This document shows positions 7,381 through 14,580 of a stretch of 34,530 nucleotides of DNA, one piece after another. The translations under genes and the position numbers were made by a program. The notes beneath the pieces were generated by a model. That model was given only the letters and a program-made list of their open reading frames with translations, did no database searches and was not told where the DNA came from. Location: positions 1 through 34,530 of the forward strand of contig JAGWNU010000019.1 of NCBI GenBank assembly GCA_028871175.1, written 5' to 3'. This DNA comes from Burkholderiaceae bacterium (GTDB lineage Bacteria; Pseudomonadota; Gammaproteobacteria; Burkholderiales; Burkholderiaceae). Position 1 is the stretch's first letter; the number at the start of each line of letters is the position of its first letter.

Positions 7381-9917
7381 GCCGCCATCTCCTTGCCCGG
7401 TGCCGGGATCGTCAAGGTCGCTTCAAGGTCGCGCACGTCCTGGGCGCACGCGCAGGCCAACGCGCGTTCCGCGAGTTGTGACAGCGTGCCGGCATGTGCC
7501 TCGCGCAACCGCGCCTTGACCGGCGCGATATCGCGCGGGCTCATCGACAGTTCATGCACGCCCAGCCCCGTGAGCAGCAGCGCGCCGAACGGGTCTCCCG
7601 CCAAGCCGCCACATACGCCTACCCAGCGCCCGTGGCGTGCGGCGCCTTGCACGGTCTGCTGGATCAGACGGAGCACCGTCGGGTGCAGGCTGTCGGCCTC
7701 GGCGGCGAGGTCGGGATGCTGGCGGTCGATCGCCAGCGTGTATTGCGTCAGGTCGTTCGTGCCGATGGAAAAGAAGTCGACATGCTCGGCCAGGCGATCG
7801 GCCAGTAGCGCGGCGGCCGGCACCTCCACCATGATGCCCAGCGGCACCGCCGGCGCGTCGAGTTCAGCGCGGATGCGCTCGCACGCGGTGCGCAGGGCGA
7901 TCACTTCCTCCAAGGCGGTGATCATCGGGAACATGATCGACAACGCGCTGCCCTTGCCGACATCGCGGGCGGCGCGATAGAGCGCTCGCAGTTGCGGCTC
8001 CATGAGGTCGGGCCGGCGCAGCAGCAGGCGCGCACCGCGCACACCGAGGAAGGGGTTGTCTTCTGTCGGCAGGTTCAGATGCGGGACCTGCTTGTCGCCG
8101 CCGATATCCAGCGTGCGCACGATCAGCGGGCGGCCGCCGAGGCTTTTCAGCATGTCGGCGTAGACGGCATATTGCGTGTCTTCGTCCGGCGTGTGGTCGC
8201 GTTCGAGGAACAGGAATTCGGTGCGCATCAGGCCAACGCCTTCCGCGCCGAGCGTGATGGCTTCGACCGCCTGCGCGGGCAGGTTGACGTTGGCGGCGAT
8301 CTCCACCGTGTGGCCGTCACGTGTGCGGGCGGGCAAGCCGCGTTCTGCCTGCTCACGCTGAGCGCGGCTGGCATCTTCCTGCAGCCATGCCCGGGCGCTC
8401 GCGATGCTGGCAGCGTCCGGATCCAGCACCAGACGGCCGCCGGTGCCGTCGATGATGGCCTGTGTGCCCGTCGCCACATCGAGCACCGCCGGGCCGGCGG
8501 CCACGACGGCCGGGATGCCCAGCGTGCGCGTCAGGATGGCCGTGTGCGAGGTTGGGCCGCCTTGCGCCGTGACGATGCCGATGATGCGTCGCGTATCGAG
8601 TGCCGCCGTATCCGACGGCGACAGATCTGCCGCAACCAGGATGCAGGGCGTGTCCGGCAGTGTCTGCGCGGCACTGCGCAGCGACGGATCGATATGGCCG
8701 AGCACCCGCCGACCCACGTCGCGCAAGTCGGCCGCGCGCGCGGCCAGCAGCGGATTGCCAAGCGCGCCCAGTCGCTCGGCCAGGCGTTCGACGGCCTGAT
8801 CCCAGGACCACGCCACGCCGTGGCCCTCGACCATCGCCTGGCACGTCAGCGTCATGAGATCGGTGTCGCCCAGCAGTTCGGCCTGGGCCTTGAAGATGCC
8901 CGCTTCGGCTTCGCCCAGGCGGGCGGCGGTGTCGCGTGCCAGGGCGTCCAGCTCGGCGCGCGTGCTGGCCAGCGCCTGGTCCAGCAGGTCGCCGCCGGTG
9001 GTCAGCGCGACCGGGTGATCGGGCACGGTCGACGCGCCGTGCTGCAGCACGTGGATGGGGCCGATCGCCAAGCCGGGACTCGCCGCAATGCCGCCGATGG
9101 CCGGCAACGCCGCATCGGCTTGCCACCCATGCGAGGTCTGGCGCGTGCGCGCGGCTTGCGTGTCGCGTGCCGCCTGCGCGCGTTCCTGCGCCGTCAGGCC
9201 TCGGATGGTCTGCATCAGGGCGTCGAGCGCGGCGCCGGCGTCGGGGCCTTCCGCAGAGAGCGTGAGCTTGGCGCCCGCCGCAAGCCCCAATTGCAGCAAC
9301 GCCACCAGGTTCTTTGCGTCGGCGGTTTCATTGCCGTGGCGCACTTGCACGCGCGCGGCAAAGCGGCGGGCGGCTTCCACCCACTGCGCGGCCGGGCGGG
9401 CGTGCAGGCCGCTCGGATATTCCAGCGTCAAGGTGCGCTGCTCGGCGAGGTCGGCGCCGGGCGTGCTGGCGGCGGGCGCGGGTGCGTCGCTCGAGAGCGC
9501 GGCGACAAGCTCTTCGGCGTTTTGCGTGGTGAAGAGCTGCCGCAGGCGTGCGTCGTCATTCAGCAGTCGCGTCAGCCGGCGCAGCAGCGTGATGTGCTCG
9601 TCCGACTGCGCGGCGATGGCAAACACCAGGTGCGTCGTCTGCCCCGGGTGCCACTCCAGCCCGTCGGGAAATTGCAGCACCGCAATGCCCGTCTGGCGGA
9701 TCAGGTGACGGTCCTCGCCCATGCCGTGCGGAATGGCGACGCCGTGGCCGAGAAACGTGTTGGCCACCGTCTCGCGGCGTAGAAGGCTGTCGATATAGGC
9801 CGGGTCGATGCAGCCGGCGTCGGCCAGCAATTGGCCTGCGGCGCGGATGGCGCTTTCCTTGTCGGTGGCGCGTTGCTGCAGACGGATGCGTTCGGCGCAG
9901 ATCAGGGCGGAAGCCAT
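7377..9917 (-). CDS. fruB: Multiphosphoryl transfer protein: EIIA(Fru)-HPr-Enzyme I fusion
   Basis: This 846-aa cytoplasmic protein carries the whole phosphate relay from phosphoenolpyruvate to FruA. Residues about 1-145 are the fructose EIIA domain, with active H64 in GVAIPHGMG. Residues about 160-240 are an HPr domain with active H172 in SGLHARPA. From about 272 (PAIGGIAASPGLAIG) to the end is Enzyme I, with active H458 in GGPTSHTAI, the PEP-binding FSIGTNDLTQYTLA, and the C-terminal catalytic Cys in GVCGGLAGDP. The start at 9917 (MASALICAERI) was chosen because AGGAG lies upstream and the 11 extra residues of the longer frame are Arg-rich and unlike the family. In the HPr domain the residue after the conserved Lys is Asn (DAKNLV), where classical HPr has the regulatory Ser46. 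It heads the fruBKA operon. Confidence 0.95.
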   Translation of the reverse strand: MASALICAERIRLQQRATDKESAIRAAGQLLADAGCIDPAYIDSLLRRETVANTFLGHGVAIPHGMGEDRHLIRQTGIAVLQFPDGLEWHPGQTTHLVFAIAAQSDEHITLLRRLTRLLNDDARLRQLFTTQNAEELVAALSSDAPAPAASTPGADLAEQRTLTLEYPSGLHARPAAQWVEAARRFAARVQVRHGNETADAKNLVALLQLGLAAGAKLTLSAEGPDAGAALDALMQTIRGLTAQERAQAARDTQAARTRQTSHGWQADAALPAIGGIAASPGLAIGPIHVLQHGASTVPDHPVALTTGGDLLDQALASTRAELDALARDTAARLGEAEAGIFKAQAELLGDTDLMTLTCQAMVEGHGVAWSWDQAVERLAERLGALGNPLLAARAADLRDVGRRVLGHIDPSLRSAAQTLPDTPCILVAADLSPSDTAALDTRRIIGIVTAQGGPTSHTAILTRTLGIPAVVAAGPAVLDVATGTQAIIDGTGGRLVLDPDAASIASARAWLQEDASRAQREQAERGLPARTRDGHTVEIAANVNLPAQAVEAITLGAEGVGLMRTEFLFLERDHTPDEDTQYAVYADMLKSLGGRPLIVRTLDIGGDKQVPHLNLPTEDNPFLGVRGARLLLRRPDLMEPQLRALYRAARDVGKGSALSIMFPMITALEEVIALRTACERIRAELDAPAVPLGIMVEVPAAALLADRLAEHVDFFSIGTNDLTQYTLAIDRQHPDLAAEADSLHPTVLRLIQQTVQGAARHGRWVGVCGGLAGDPFGALLLTGLGVHELSMSPRDIAPVKARLREAHAGTLSQLAERALACACAQDVRDLEATLTIPAPGKEMAA

Positions 9918-9981
9918 GCGGCGGGGTCTCCTGCGGCTGCCGCGCTCCAAGGCCCGGCATGCGTGTCGTCGATGATCGCGA

Positions 9982-10010
9982 ATTGAAATCGATTACAGTT
10001 GGAGTGTCAA
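9982..10010 (-). promoter_or_regulatory. fruB promoter with embedded FruR-type operator
   Basis: On the minus strand a perfect TTGACA (10010-10005) is followed after 17 bases by TTCAAT (9987-9982), giving a start near 9975. The near-perfect palindrome TGAAATCGATTACA (9984-9997; 12 of 14 bases symmetric, central CG) covers the spacer and most of the -10. Its form matches LacI-family operators of the Cra/FruR kind. A bound repressor would block the polymerase. The assignment to the neighbouring regulator is inference. Confidence 0.7.
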
Positions 10011-10100
10011 TGTGCGGCGCGACACAAAGTGACGTATCTTCCGGTATTTACGGGGTTTTCCCTAGGGCGATCAGGCTTTAGTGACGAGGCTGCCCTTCGC

Positions 10101-10133
10101 TATGATGGCGCTTTCTTTGGAAACGATTTCAGC
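10101..10133 (+). promoter_or_regulatory. Regulator promoter -10 and second FruR-type operator
   Basis: TATGAT at 10101-10106 fits a -10 box; the -35 is weak. The operator-like site 10118-10133, read on the minus strand as GCTGAAATCGTTTCCA, resembles the enteric Cra consensus GCTGAATCGTTTCA. It ends directly against the ATG at 10134. A repressor here would sit just downstream of the transcription start, which suggests autoregulation. No good Shine-Dalgarno is left between operator and ATG (only GGAAA). Confidence 0.55.
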
Positions 10134-11129
10134 ATGACGGTTCGAATCAAGGACGTAGCGGCGGCAGCGGGCGTGTCGGTGGCAACGGTGTCGCGCGCGC
10201 TCGCCGGCGGCCCCGTGAGCGCAGAACTGCGCCGACGCGTCGATGCGGCGGTGGCAGCGTCCGGGTATCGGCCGAACCTGTCGGCACGGCGCCTGCGCTC
10301 GCAGCAGGCGCAGACCGTCGGGCTGATCGTCTCCGACATCCGCAACCCGTTCTTCACCAGCGTCAGCCGGGCGGTGGAAGACGCGGCCTACGCCGCCGGC
10401 CTGCGCGTCATCCTGTGCAATTCCGACGAAGACCCTGAGAAGGAGGCGATGTACCTGCGCCTGATGGAAGAGGAGCGCGTGACCGGTGTGATCCTCTCGC
10501 CGACGCGCGCCATTGCTGAAGCGCAGCAACCGGTGCACCTTGGCTACCCGGTCGTGCTGATCGACCGAGCGGGCCCGACCTGTGGGACCGATGCCGTCGT
10601 GCTCGACAACCAGCAAGCCGCGCAAACGCTGGCTGAGCACCTCGCCACGCAGGGTTACCGGCGTATCGGCGGCCTGTTCGGGCGGACCAGCAGCACAGGC
10701 GCTGAGCGTCAGGCCGGATTCGCGACGGCGCTGGCGCGCCACGGCATGACCCTCGAGGCACGCTTCATCCTGCCCACTGCCGAGGCCGCGGAGGCCGAGA
10801 CGCTGGCATGGCTGTCCGGCAGTGAACGTGATCGCCCCGACGCGCTCGTCGCGAGTAACGCGCAATCGCTGCTGGGCGTGCTGCGTGCGTTGCGCAAGCT
10901 CTCGCTGGATGTGCCGCGCGACATCGCCGTGGCGGGCTTTGACAATGAGCCTTGGACGGAACTCGCCGGCCCGGGCATCACCGTGATCGAACAGCCGGTC
11001 TATGACATCGGCCGCATGGCGATGGCAATGCTGCAGGATCGCCTCGCACAGCCCGCCCTGCCGACGCGTCGCGTGTTGCTCACGGGGCGGCTTGTCATGC
11101 GCGGCTCCACGCCGCTGCGAAGCCACTAG
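10134..11129 (+). CDS. fruR: LacI-family regulator, probable fructose repressor
   Basis: This is a 331-aa DNA-binding regulator divergent from fruBKA and expected to repress it until fructose-1-phosphate or fructose-1,6-bisphosphate binds. The start at 10134 (MTVRIKDVAAAAGVS) puts the helix-turn-helix right at the N terminus as in all LacI-family members; the frame is open further up, but the extra 45 residues do not resemble the family. The HTH is VAAAAGVSVATVSRAL, followed by the hinge region (PNLSARRLRS) that contacts the central CG of operators. The periplasmic-binding-like effector domain runs from TVGLIVSDIRNPFFTSV to the C terminus (GITVIEQPVYDIG). The symbol rests on context: another LacI-type sugar regulator would look similar. 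The terminator is not obvious. Confidence 0.82.
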   Translation: MTVRIKDVAAAAGVSVATVSRALAGGPVSAELRRRVDAAVAASGYRPNLSARRLRSQQAQTVGLIVSDIRNPFFTSVSRAVEDAAYAAGLRVILCNSDEDPEKEAMYLRLMEEERVTGVILSPTRAIAEAQQPVHLGYPVVLIDRAGPTCGTDAVVLDNQQAAQTLAEHLATQGYRRIGGLFGRTSSTGAERQAGFATALARHGMTLEARFILPTAEAAEAETLAWLSGSERDRPDALVASNAQSLLGVLRALRKLSLDVPRDIAVAGFDNEPWTELAGPGITVIEQPVYDIGRMAMAMLQDRLAQPALPTRRVLLTGRLVMRGSTPLRSH

Positions 11130-11137
11130 CGGGCGAT

Positions 11138-11143
11138 TACAAT
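11138..11143 (+). promoter_or_regulatory. Candidate -10 box (TACAAT) for the molybdoenzyme gene
   Basis: GATTACAATTT, nine bases after the regulator stop, contains TACAAT, a 5 of 6 match to the -10 consensus. No convincing -35 is seen at the right distance. It would give a leader of roughly 60 bases before the chosen start at 11213. Confidence 0.35.
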
Positions 11144-11212
11144 TTCCGGATGCCCGCGGCGGCGCGACGACACCGGCATGCGCGAGCCGCCACCCCAATC
11201 CGGAGCCCCTTG

Positions 11213-13318
11213 ATGTCCACCCAAGTCATCCGTGCCGCCTGCCCACACGATTGCCCCGACACGTGCGCCTTGCTCGTCACCGTCGAGGACGGCCGCGCCA
11301 CCCGCGTGCAGGGCGATCCGGACCACCCGACGACGGCTGGCGTGCTGTGCACCAAGGTCAATCGGTATGCGGAACGCACGTACCACCCGAACCGCCTGCT
11401 GACGCCGATGAAGCGCGTGGGCGCCAAGGGCGAGGGCAAGTTCGAACCGATTTCGTGGGACGAAGCCATCGACACCATCGCCACGCGCCTGGGCGATATT
11501 GCGGCGCGCAACCCAGAGGCGATCCTCCCGTACAGCTACGCCGGCACGATGGGCCTGGTGCAGGGCGAGAGCATGGCCGCGCGCTTCTTTCACAAGCTCG
11601 GGGCGTCGCTGCTCGATCGCACGATCTGCGCATCGGCCGGCGCGACGGCGCTGCGCTATACGTACGGCGCGAGCCTCGGCATGGACATCGAGCACGTGCA
11701 GGATGCCAAGCTGATCCTGATCTGGGGCGGCAACCCGATCGCGTCGAACCTGCATTTCTGGACGCGCGCGCAGGAGGCCAAACGGCGCGGCGCCACGCTC
11801 GTCGCCATCGATCCGTATCGCTCGCTGACGGCCGAGAAGTGCCATCGCCATCTGGCGGTGCGCCCCGGCACCGATGCGGCGCTGGCGCTGGCGATGATCC
11901 ACGTGCTGATCCGTGATGACCTGCTCGACCACGATTACATCGCCAATCACACGCTCGGCTTTGATGCGCTGCGTGAACGCGCGCAGCAATACACACCGGA
12001 ATATGCGGCGACGCTGTGTGGGGTGGACGCGGCCGACATCGAGTGGCTCGCCAAGCTGTACGGCACGACCGTCGTGCGCGACCAACAGCCGGCGGCGATT
12101 CGGCTGAACTATGGCATGCAGCGCGCGCATGGCGGCGGGCAGGGCGTGCGCGCGGTCGCGTGCCTGCCGTCGCTGGTGGGCGCGTGGCGCGATGCGGCGG
12201 GCGGGCTGCAACTGTCGACGTCCGGTTTCTTCCCCATCGACATCGCAAAGCTGCAGCGTCCTGACCTGCTGCCGAGCTGGCCCAACATGCCGCGCACGAT
12301 CAACATGAGCACCATCGGCGATGCGCTGCTGCATACGGGCGACGCATCGTTCGGCCCGAAGGTCGACGCGGTGGTCGTCTACAACAGCAACCCCGTGGCG
12401 GTGGCGCCGGACTCGCGCAAGGTCGCCGCCGGCTTTGCGCGCGAAGACCTCTTCACCGTGGTGCTGGAGCATTTCCAGACCGATACCGCCGACTACGCCG
12501 ACATCGTGCTGCCCGCCACCACGCAGCTCGAACACGTCGATGTGCACAAGGCTTACGGCCACACCTATGTGCTGGCCAACAACGCTGCCATTGCGCCGAT
12601 GGGGCAATCGTTGCCGAACACGGAGATTTTTCGCCGTCTCGCGCAACGCATGGGTTTTAACGACACCTGTTTTGCCGACTCGGACGACGACATCGCCGCC
12701 CAGGCCGTGCGCCGTGACGACCCGGCCGCCGCGCACATCGACTGGGCGACGCTCAAGCGCGAGGGCTGGCAGAAGCTGTCACACCCGGCCGCGCCGCTCG
12801 CACGCGGCGGCTATCGCACGCCGTCCGGCCGCTGCGAGTTCTATTCCGAACAGATGGCCAAGGACGGACTCGACCCACTGCCCGGCTACGTGCCGCCGCA
12901 TGAATCGGCGATCAGCACGCCAGAGCTGGCCAAGCGTTATCCGCTGTCGATGATCTCGCCGCCGGCGCGTAACTTCCTCAACTCCACCTTCGTCAACGTC
13001 GACAGCCTGCGCAACACCGAAGGCGAGCCGCATCTCGATATCCATCCCGATGACGCGAGTGCCCGCGGCGTCGTCGATGGCGAGCTCGTCCGCATCTTCA
13101 ATGATCGCGGCACCATGCAGGCGCGTGCCCGCGTGACCGACCGCGCGCGCCGCGGCGTGGTCGTCGGCCTGTCGATCTGGTGGAAGAAGCTCGCGCCCGA
13201 CGGCACCAACGCCAACGAGCTGACCAGCCAGCGCCTGACCGACATGGGGCGCGCCCCGACCTTCTATGACTGCCTGGTGGAGGTCGCGCCGGCAGTACCT
13301 GTGGCGTCGGCTGCCTGA
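11213..13318 (+). CDS. Molybdopterin oxidoreductase, formate dehydrogenase/BisC superfamily, substrate unknown
   Basis: This is a 701-aa member of the large Mo-bisMGD oxidoreductase family (COG0243). The N terminus carries a Cys set for a [4Fe-4S] cluster: C10, C14 and C18 in ACPHDCPDTC and C46 in GVLCTK. The segment DRTICASAG aligns by pattern with the PRxCMASA block of periplasmic nitrate reductase, so C139 is the likely molybdenum ligand. The C-terminal molybdopterin dinucleotide domain starts near residue 590 (PLSMISPPARNFLNS). There is no twin-arginine signal, so the protein is predicted to be cytoplasmic. The start at 11213 has CGGAG 8 bases upstream; the longer frame adds 21 Arg/Ala-rich residues. 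No electron-transfer subunit or cofactor-maturation gene lies beside it. The reaction is unknown; formate or an organic S/N-oxide would be guesses. Confidence 0.88.
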   Translation: MSTQVIRAACPHDCPDTCALLVTVEDGRATRVQGDPDHPTTAGVLCTKVNRYAERTYHPNRLLTPMKRVGAKGEGKFEPISWDEAIDTIATRLGDIAARNPEAILPYSYAGTMGLVQGESMAARFFHKLGASLLDRTICASAGATALRYTYGASLGMDIEHVQDAKLILIWGGNPIASNLHFWTRAQEAKRRGATLVAIDPYRSLTAEKCHRHLAVRPGTDAALALAMIHVLIRDDLLDHDYIANHTLGFDALRERAQQYTPEYAATLCGVDAADIEWLAKLYGTTVVRDQQPAAIRLNYGMQRAHGGGQGVRAVACLPSLVGAWRDAAGGLQLSTSGFFPIDIAKLQRPDLLPSWPNMPRTINMSTIGDALLHTGDASFGPKVDAVVVYNSNPVAVAPDSRKVAAGFAREDLFTVVLEHFQTDTADYADIVLPATTQLEHVDVHKAYGHTYVLANNAAIAPMGQSLPNTEIFRRLAQRMGFNDTCFADSDDDIAAQAVRRDDPAAAHIDWATLKREGWQKLSHPAAPLARGGYRTPSGRCEFYSEQMAKDGLDPLPGYVPPHESAISTPELAKRYPLSMISPPARNFLNSTFVNVDSLRNTEGEPHLDIHPDDASARGVVDGELVRIFNDRGTMQARARVTDRARRGVVVGLSIWWKKLAPDGTNANELTSQRLTDMGRAPTFYDCLVEVAPAVPVASAA

Positions 13319-13329
13319 TGAGGTGAGTC

Positions 13330-14430
13330 ATGCGTGCTGCTCGCGCGCTGTGCATGGCGGTGTCCCTGGTCAGTGCGATCCTGCTGGCCGGCTGCGACAC
13401 CGTTGGCTATTACTATCAGTCGGTCGCCGGGCATCTGTCGTTGATGGCGCGCCGCGAGTCGCTCGACCAGGCCATCGATGACGCCCGACAGGCCCGCAAC
13501 GACAAACTCGCCAGGCGCCTGGAGGATGCGCGCAGTATCCGCATCTACGCCTCGCGCGAGCTGGGCCTGCCCGACAACGGCAGCTATCGCGTCTATGCCA
13601 ATCTTGGGCGCCCCTTTGCGGTGTGGAACGTCTTTGCCGCGCCCGAACTGTCGGTCAAGCTCAAGGAGTGGTGCTTCCTCGTCGTCGGCTGCGTGACGTA
13701 TCGCGGTTATTACGATCGGAAAGCAGCAGAAGCCTACGCCGGCACGCTGCGTGCGCAGGGGCTGGACGTCGATGTGGCCGGCATTCCTGCGTATTCCACA
13801 CTGGGTTATTTCGATGATCCGCTGCTCAACACCTTTGTCGGGCTGCCCGAAGGGGAGTTGGCGCGGCTGATTTTTCATGAGCTGGCGCACCAGGTGGCGT
13901 ATGCGAAGGGCGACACAGCCTTCAACGAATCCTTTGCCACCGCGGTCGAAACCATTGGGGTAGAGCGCTGGCTGGCCGACGCGGCCACTGCAGACATCCG
14001 CACGGAGTACGCCGCTTACGATGCCCGCCGCGTTCAATTCCGCGCCCTCCTGCTGGCGTACCGCGATCGGCTCGAAAAGCTGTATGCAAGCCCGGTGTCC
14101 GACGACGAGAAACGCGCCGGCAAGCGCGCCATCTTTGCGAGCCTGCAGGCCGATTACGCCAAGCTCAAGGCAAGCTGGGGCGGGTATACCGGCTATGACC
14201 GCTGGTTTGCGCAGCCCTTGTCCAACGCGCACCTGGGCGCGGTCGCCAGCTACCTGCAATGGGTGCCTGCGTTTAAAGCGCTATACGACCGCGACGGCGG
14301 CGACTGGGCCCGCTTCTACGCCGACGTCAAGGCGATGGCTCGCGAGTCGAAGCCGCAGCGCGAGGCTGCATTGCAGGCCTTGGCCTGGCCAGCTTTTCCC
14401 GATACCAGTGGCGTGGCCTTGCAAAAGTGA
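13330..14430 (+). CDS. Lipoprotein zinc aminopeptidase (putative aminopeptidase family, HExxH)
   Basis: This is a 366-aa predicted lipoprotein facing the periplasm. The N terminus is a lipoprotein signal: a basic MRAAR, a hydrophobic stretch, and the lipobox LAGC with C22 as the lipidated residue. The family signature is HELAHQ at 183-188 (H183, E184 and H187 for zinc and catalysis), followed by NESFAT with E200 as the probable third zinc ligand. This matches the family known as putative aminopeptidase (PF10023). The substrate is not known. The start has GAGGTGAG upstream and follows the molybdoenzyme stop by 11 bases, so the two are probably one transcript, although their functions have no obvious link. 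The C-terminal third looks helical and ends without known motifs. Confidence 0.85.
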   Translation: MRAARALCMAVSLVSAILLAGCDTVGYYYQSVAGHLSLMARRESLDQAIDDARQARNDKLARRLEDARSIRIYASRELGLPDNGSYRVYANLGRPFAVWNVFAAPELSVKLKEWCFLVVGCVTYRGYYDRKAAEAYAGTLRAQGLDVDVAGIPAYSTLGYFDDPLLNTFVGLPEGELARLIFHELAHQVAYAKGDTAFNESFATAVETIGVERWLADAATADIRTEYAAYDARRVQFRALLLAYRDRLEKLYASPVSDDEKRAGKRAIFASLQADYAKLKASWGGYTGYDRWFAQPLSNAHLGAVASYLQWVPAFKALYDRDGGDWARFYADVKAMARESKPQREAALQALAWPAFPDTSGVALQK

Positions 14431-14500
14431 TGCCAACAGCGGGTGAAGTGCGGGTTTGGCGCTTGGTCAATGCCCCGAGGGAACTGTCTAAGTTATTGTT

Positions 14501-14559
14501 TTGACACACACATCCGCGTAGGATGCCGAAAAAATCGAACGACCATTCGAAAAAATCGA
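14501..14559 (+). promoter_or_regulatory. fadD upstream region: TTGACA box, paired direct repeats and an inverted repeat
   Basis: TTGACA at 14501-14506 could be a -35, but no good -10 follows at 16-18 bases. Two identical 12-bp copies of CGAAAAAATCGA lie at 14527-14538 and 14548-14559, exactly 21 bp apart. Between and across them is an imperfect inverted repeat, TCGAACGACCATTCGA (14535-14550). The arrangement suggests a regulator-binding site controlling fadD. Confidence 0.45.
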
Positions 14560-14580
14560 CTATCGCCAGGAGACACGTCC

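Noticed and set aside
7992..9782. 596-codon open frame on the plus strand inside fruB
   Set aside because: It is antisense to the well-supported PTS fusion, with shadow-type composition and no ribosome site or motif.
11126..12736. 536-codon minus-strand frame inside the molybdoenzyme gene
   Set aside because: It is antisense to the gene that carries all cofactor motifs; its Arg/His/Val-rich content is a GC artefact.
14443..14580. In-frame upstream extension of fadD
   Set aside because: A good CAGGAGA ribosome site precedes 14581, and the upstream part holds the TTGACA box and direct repeats, so it is leader and not coding.
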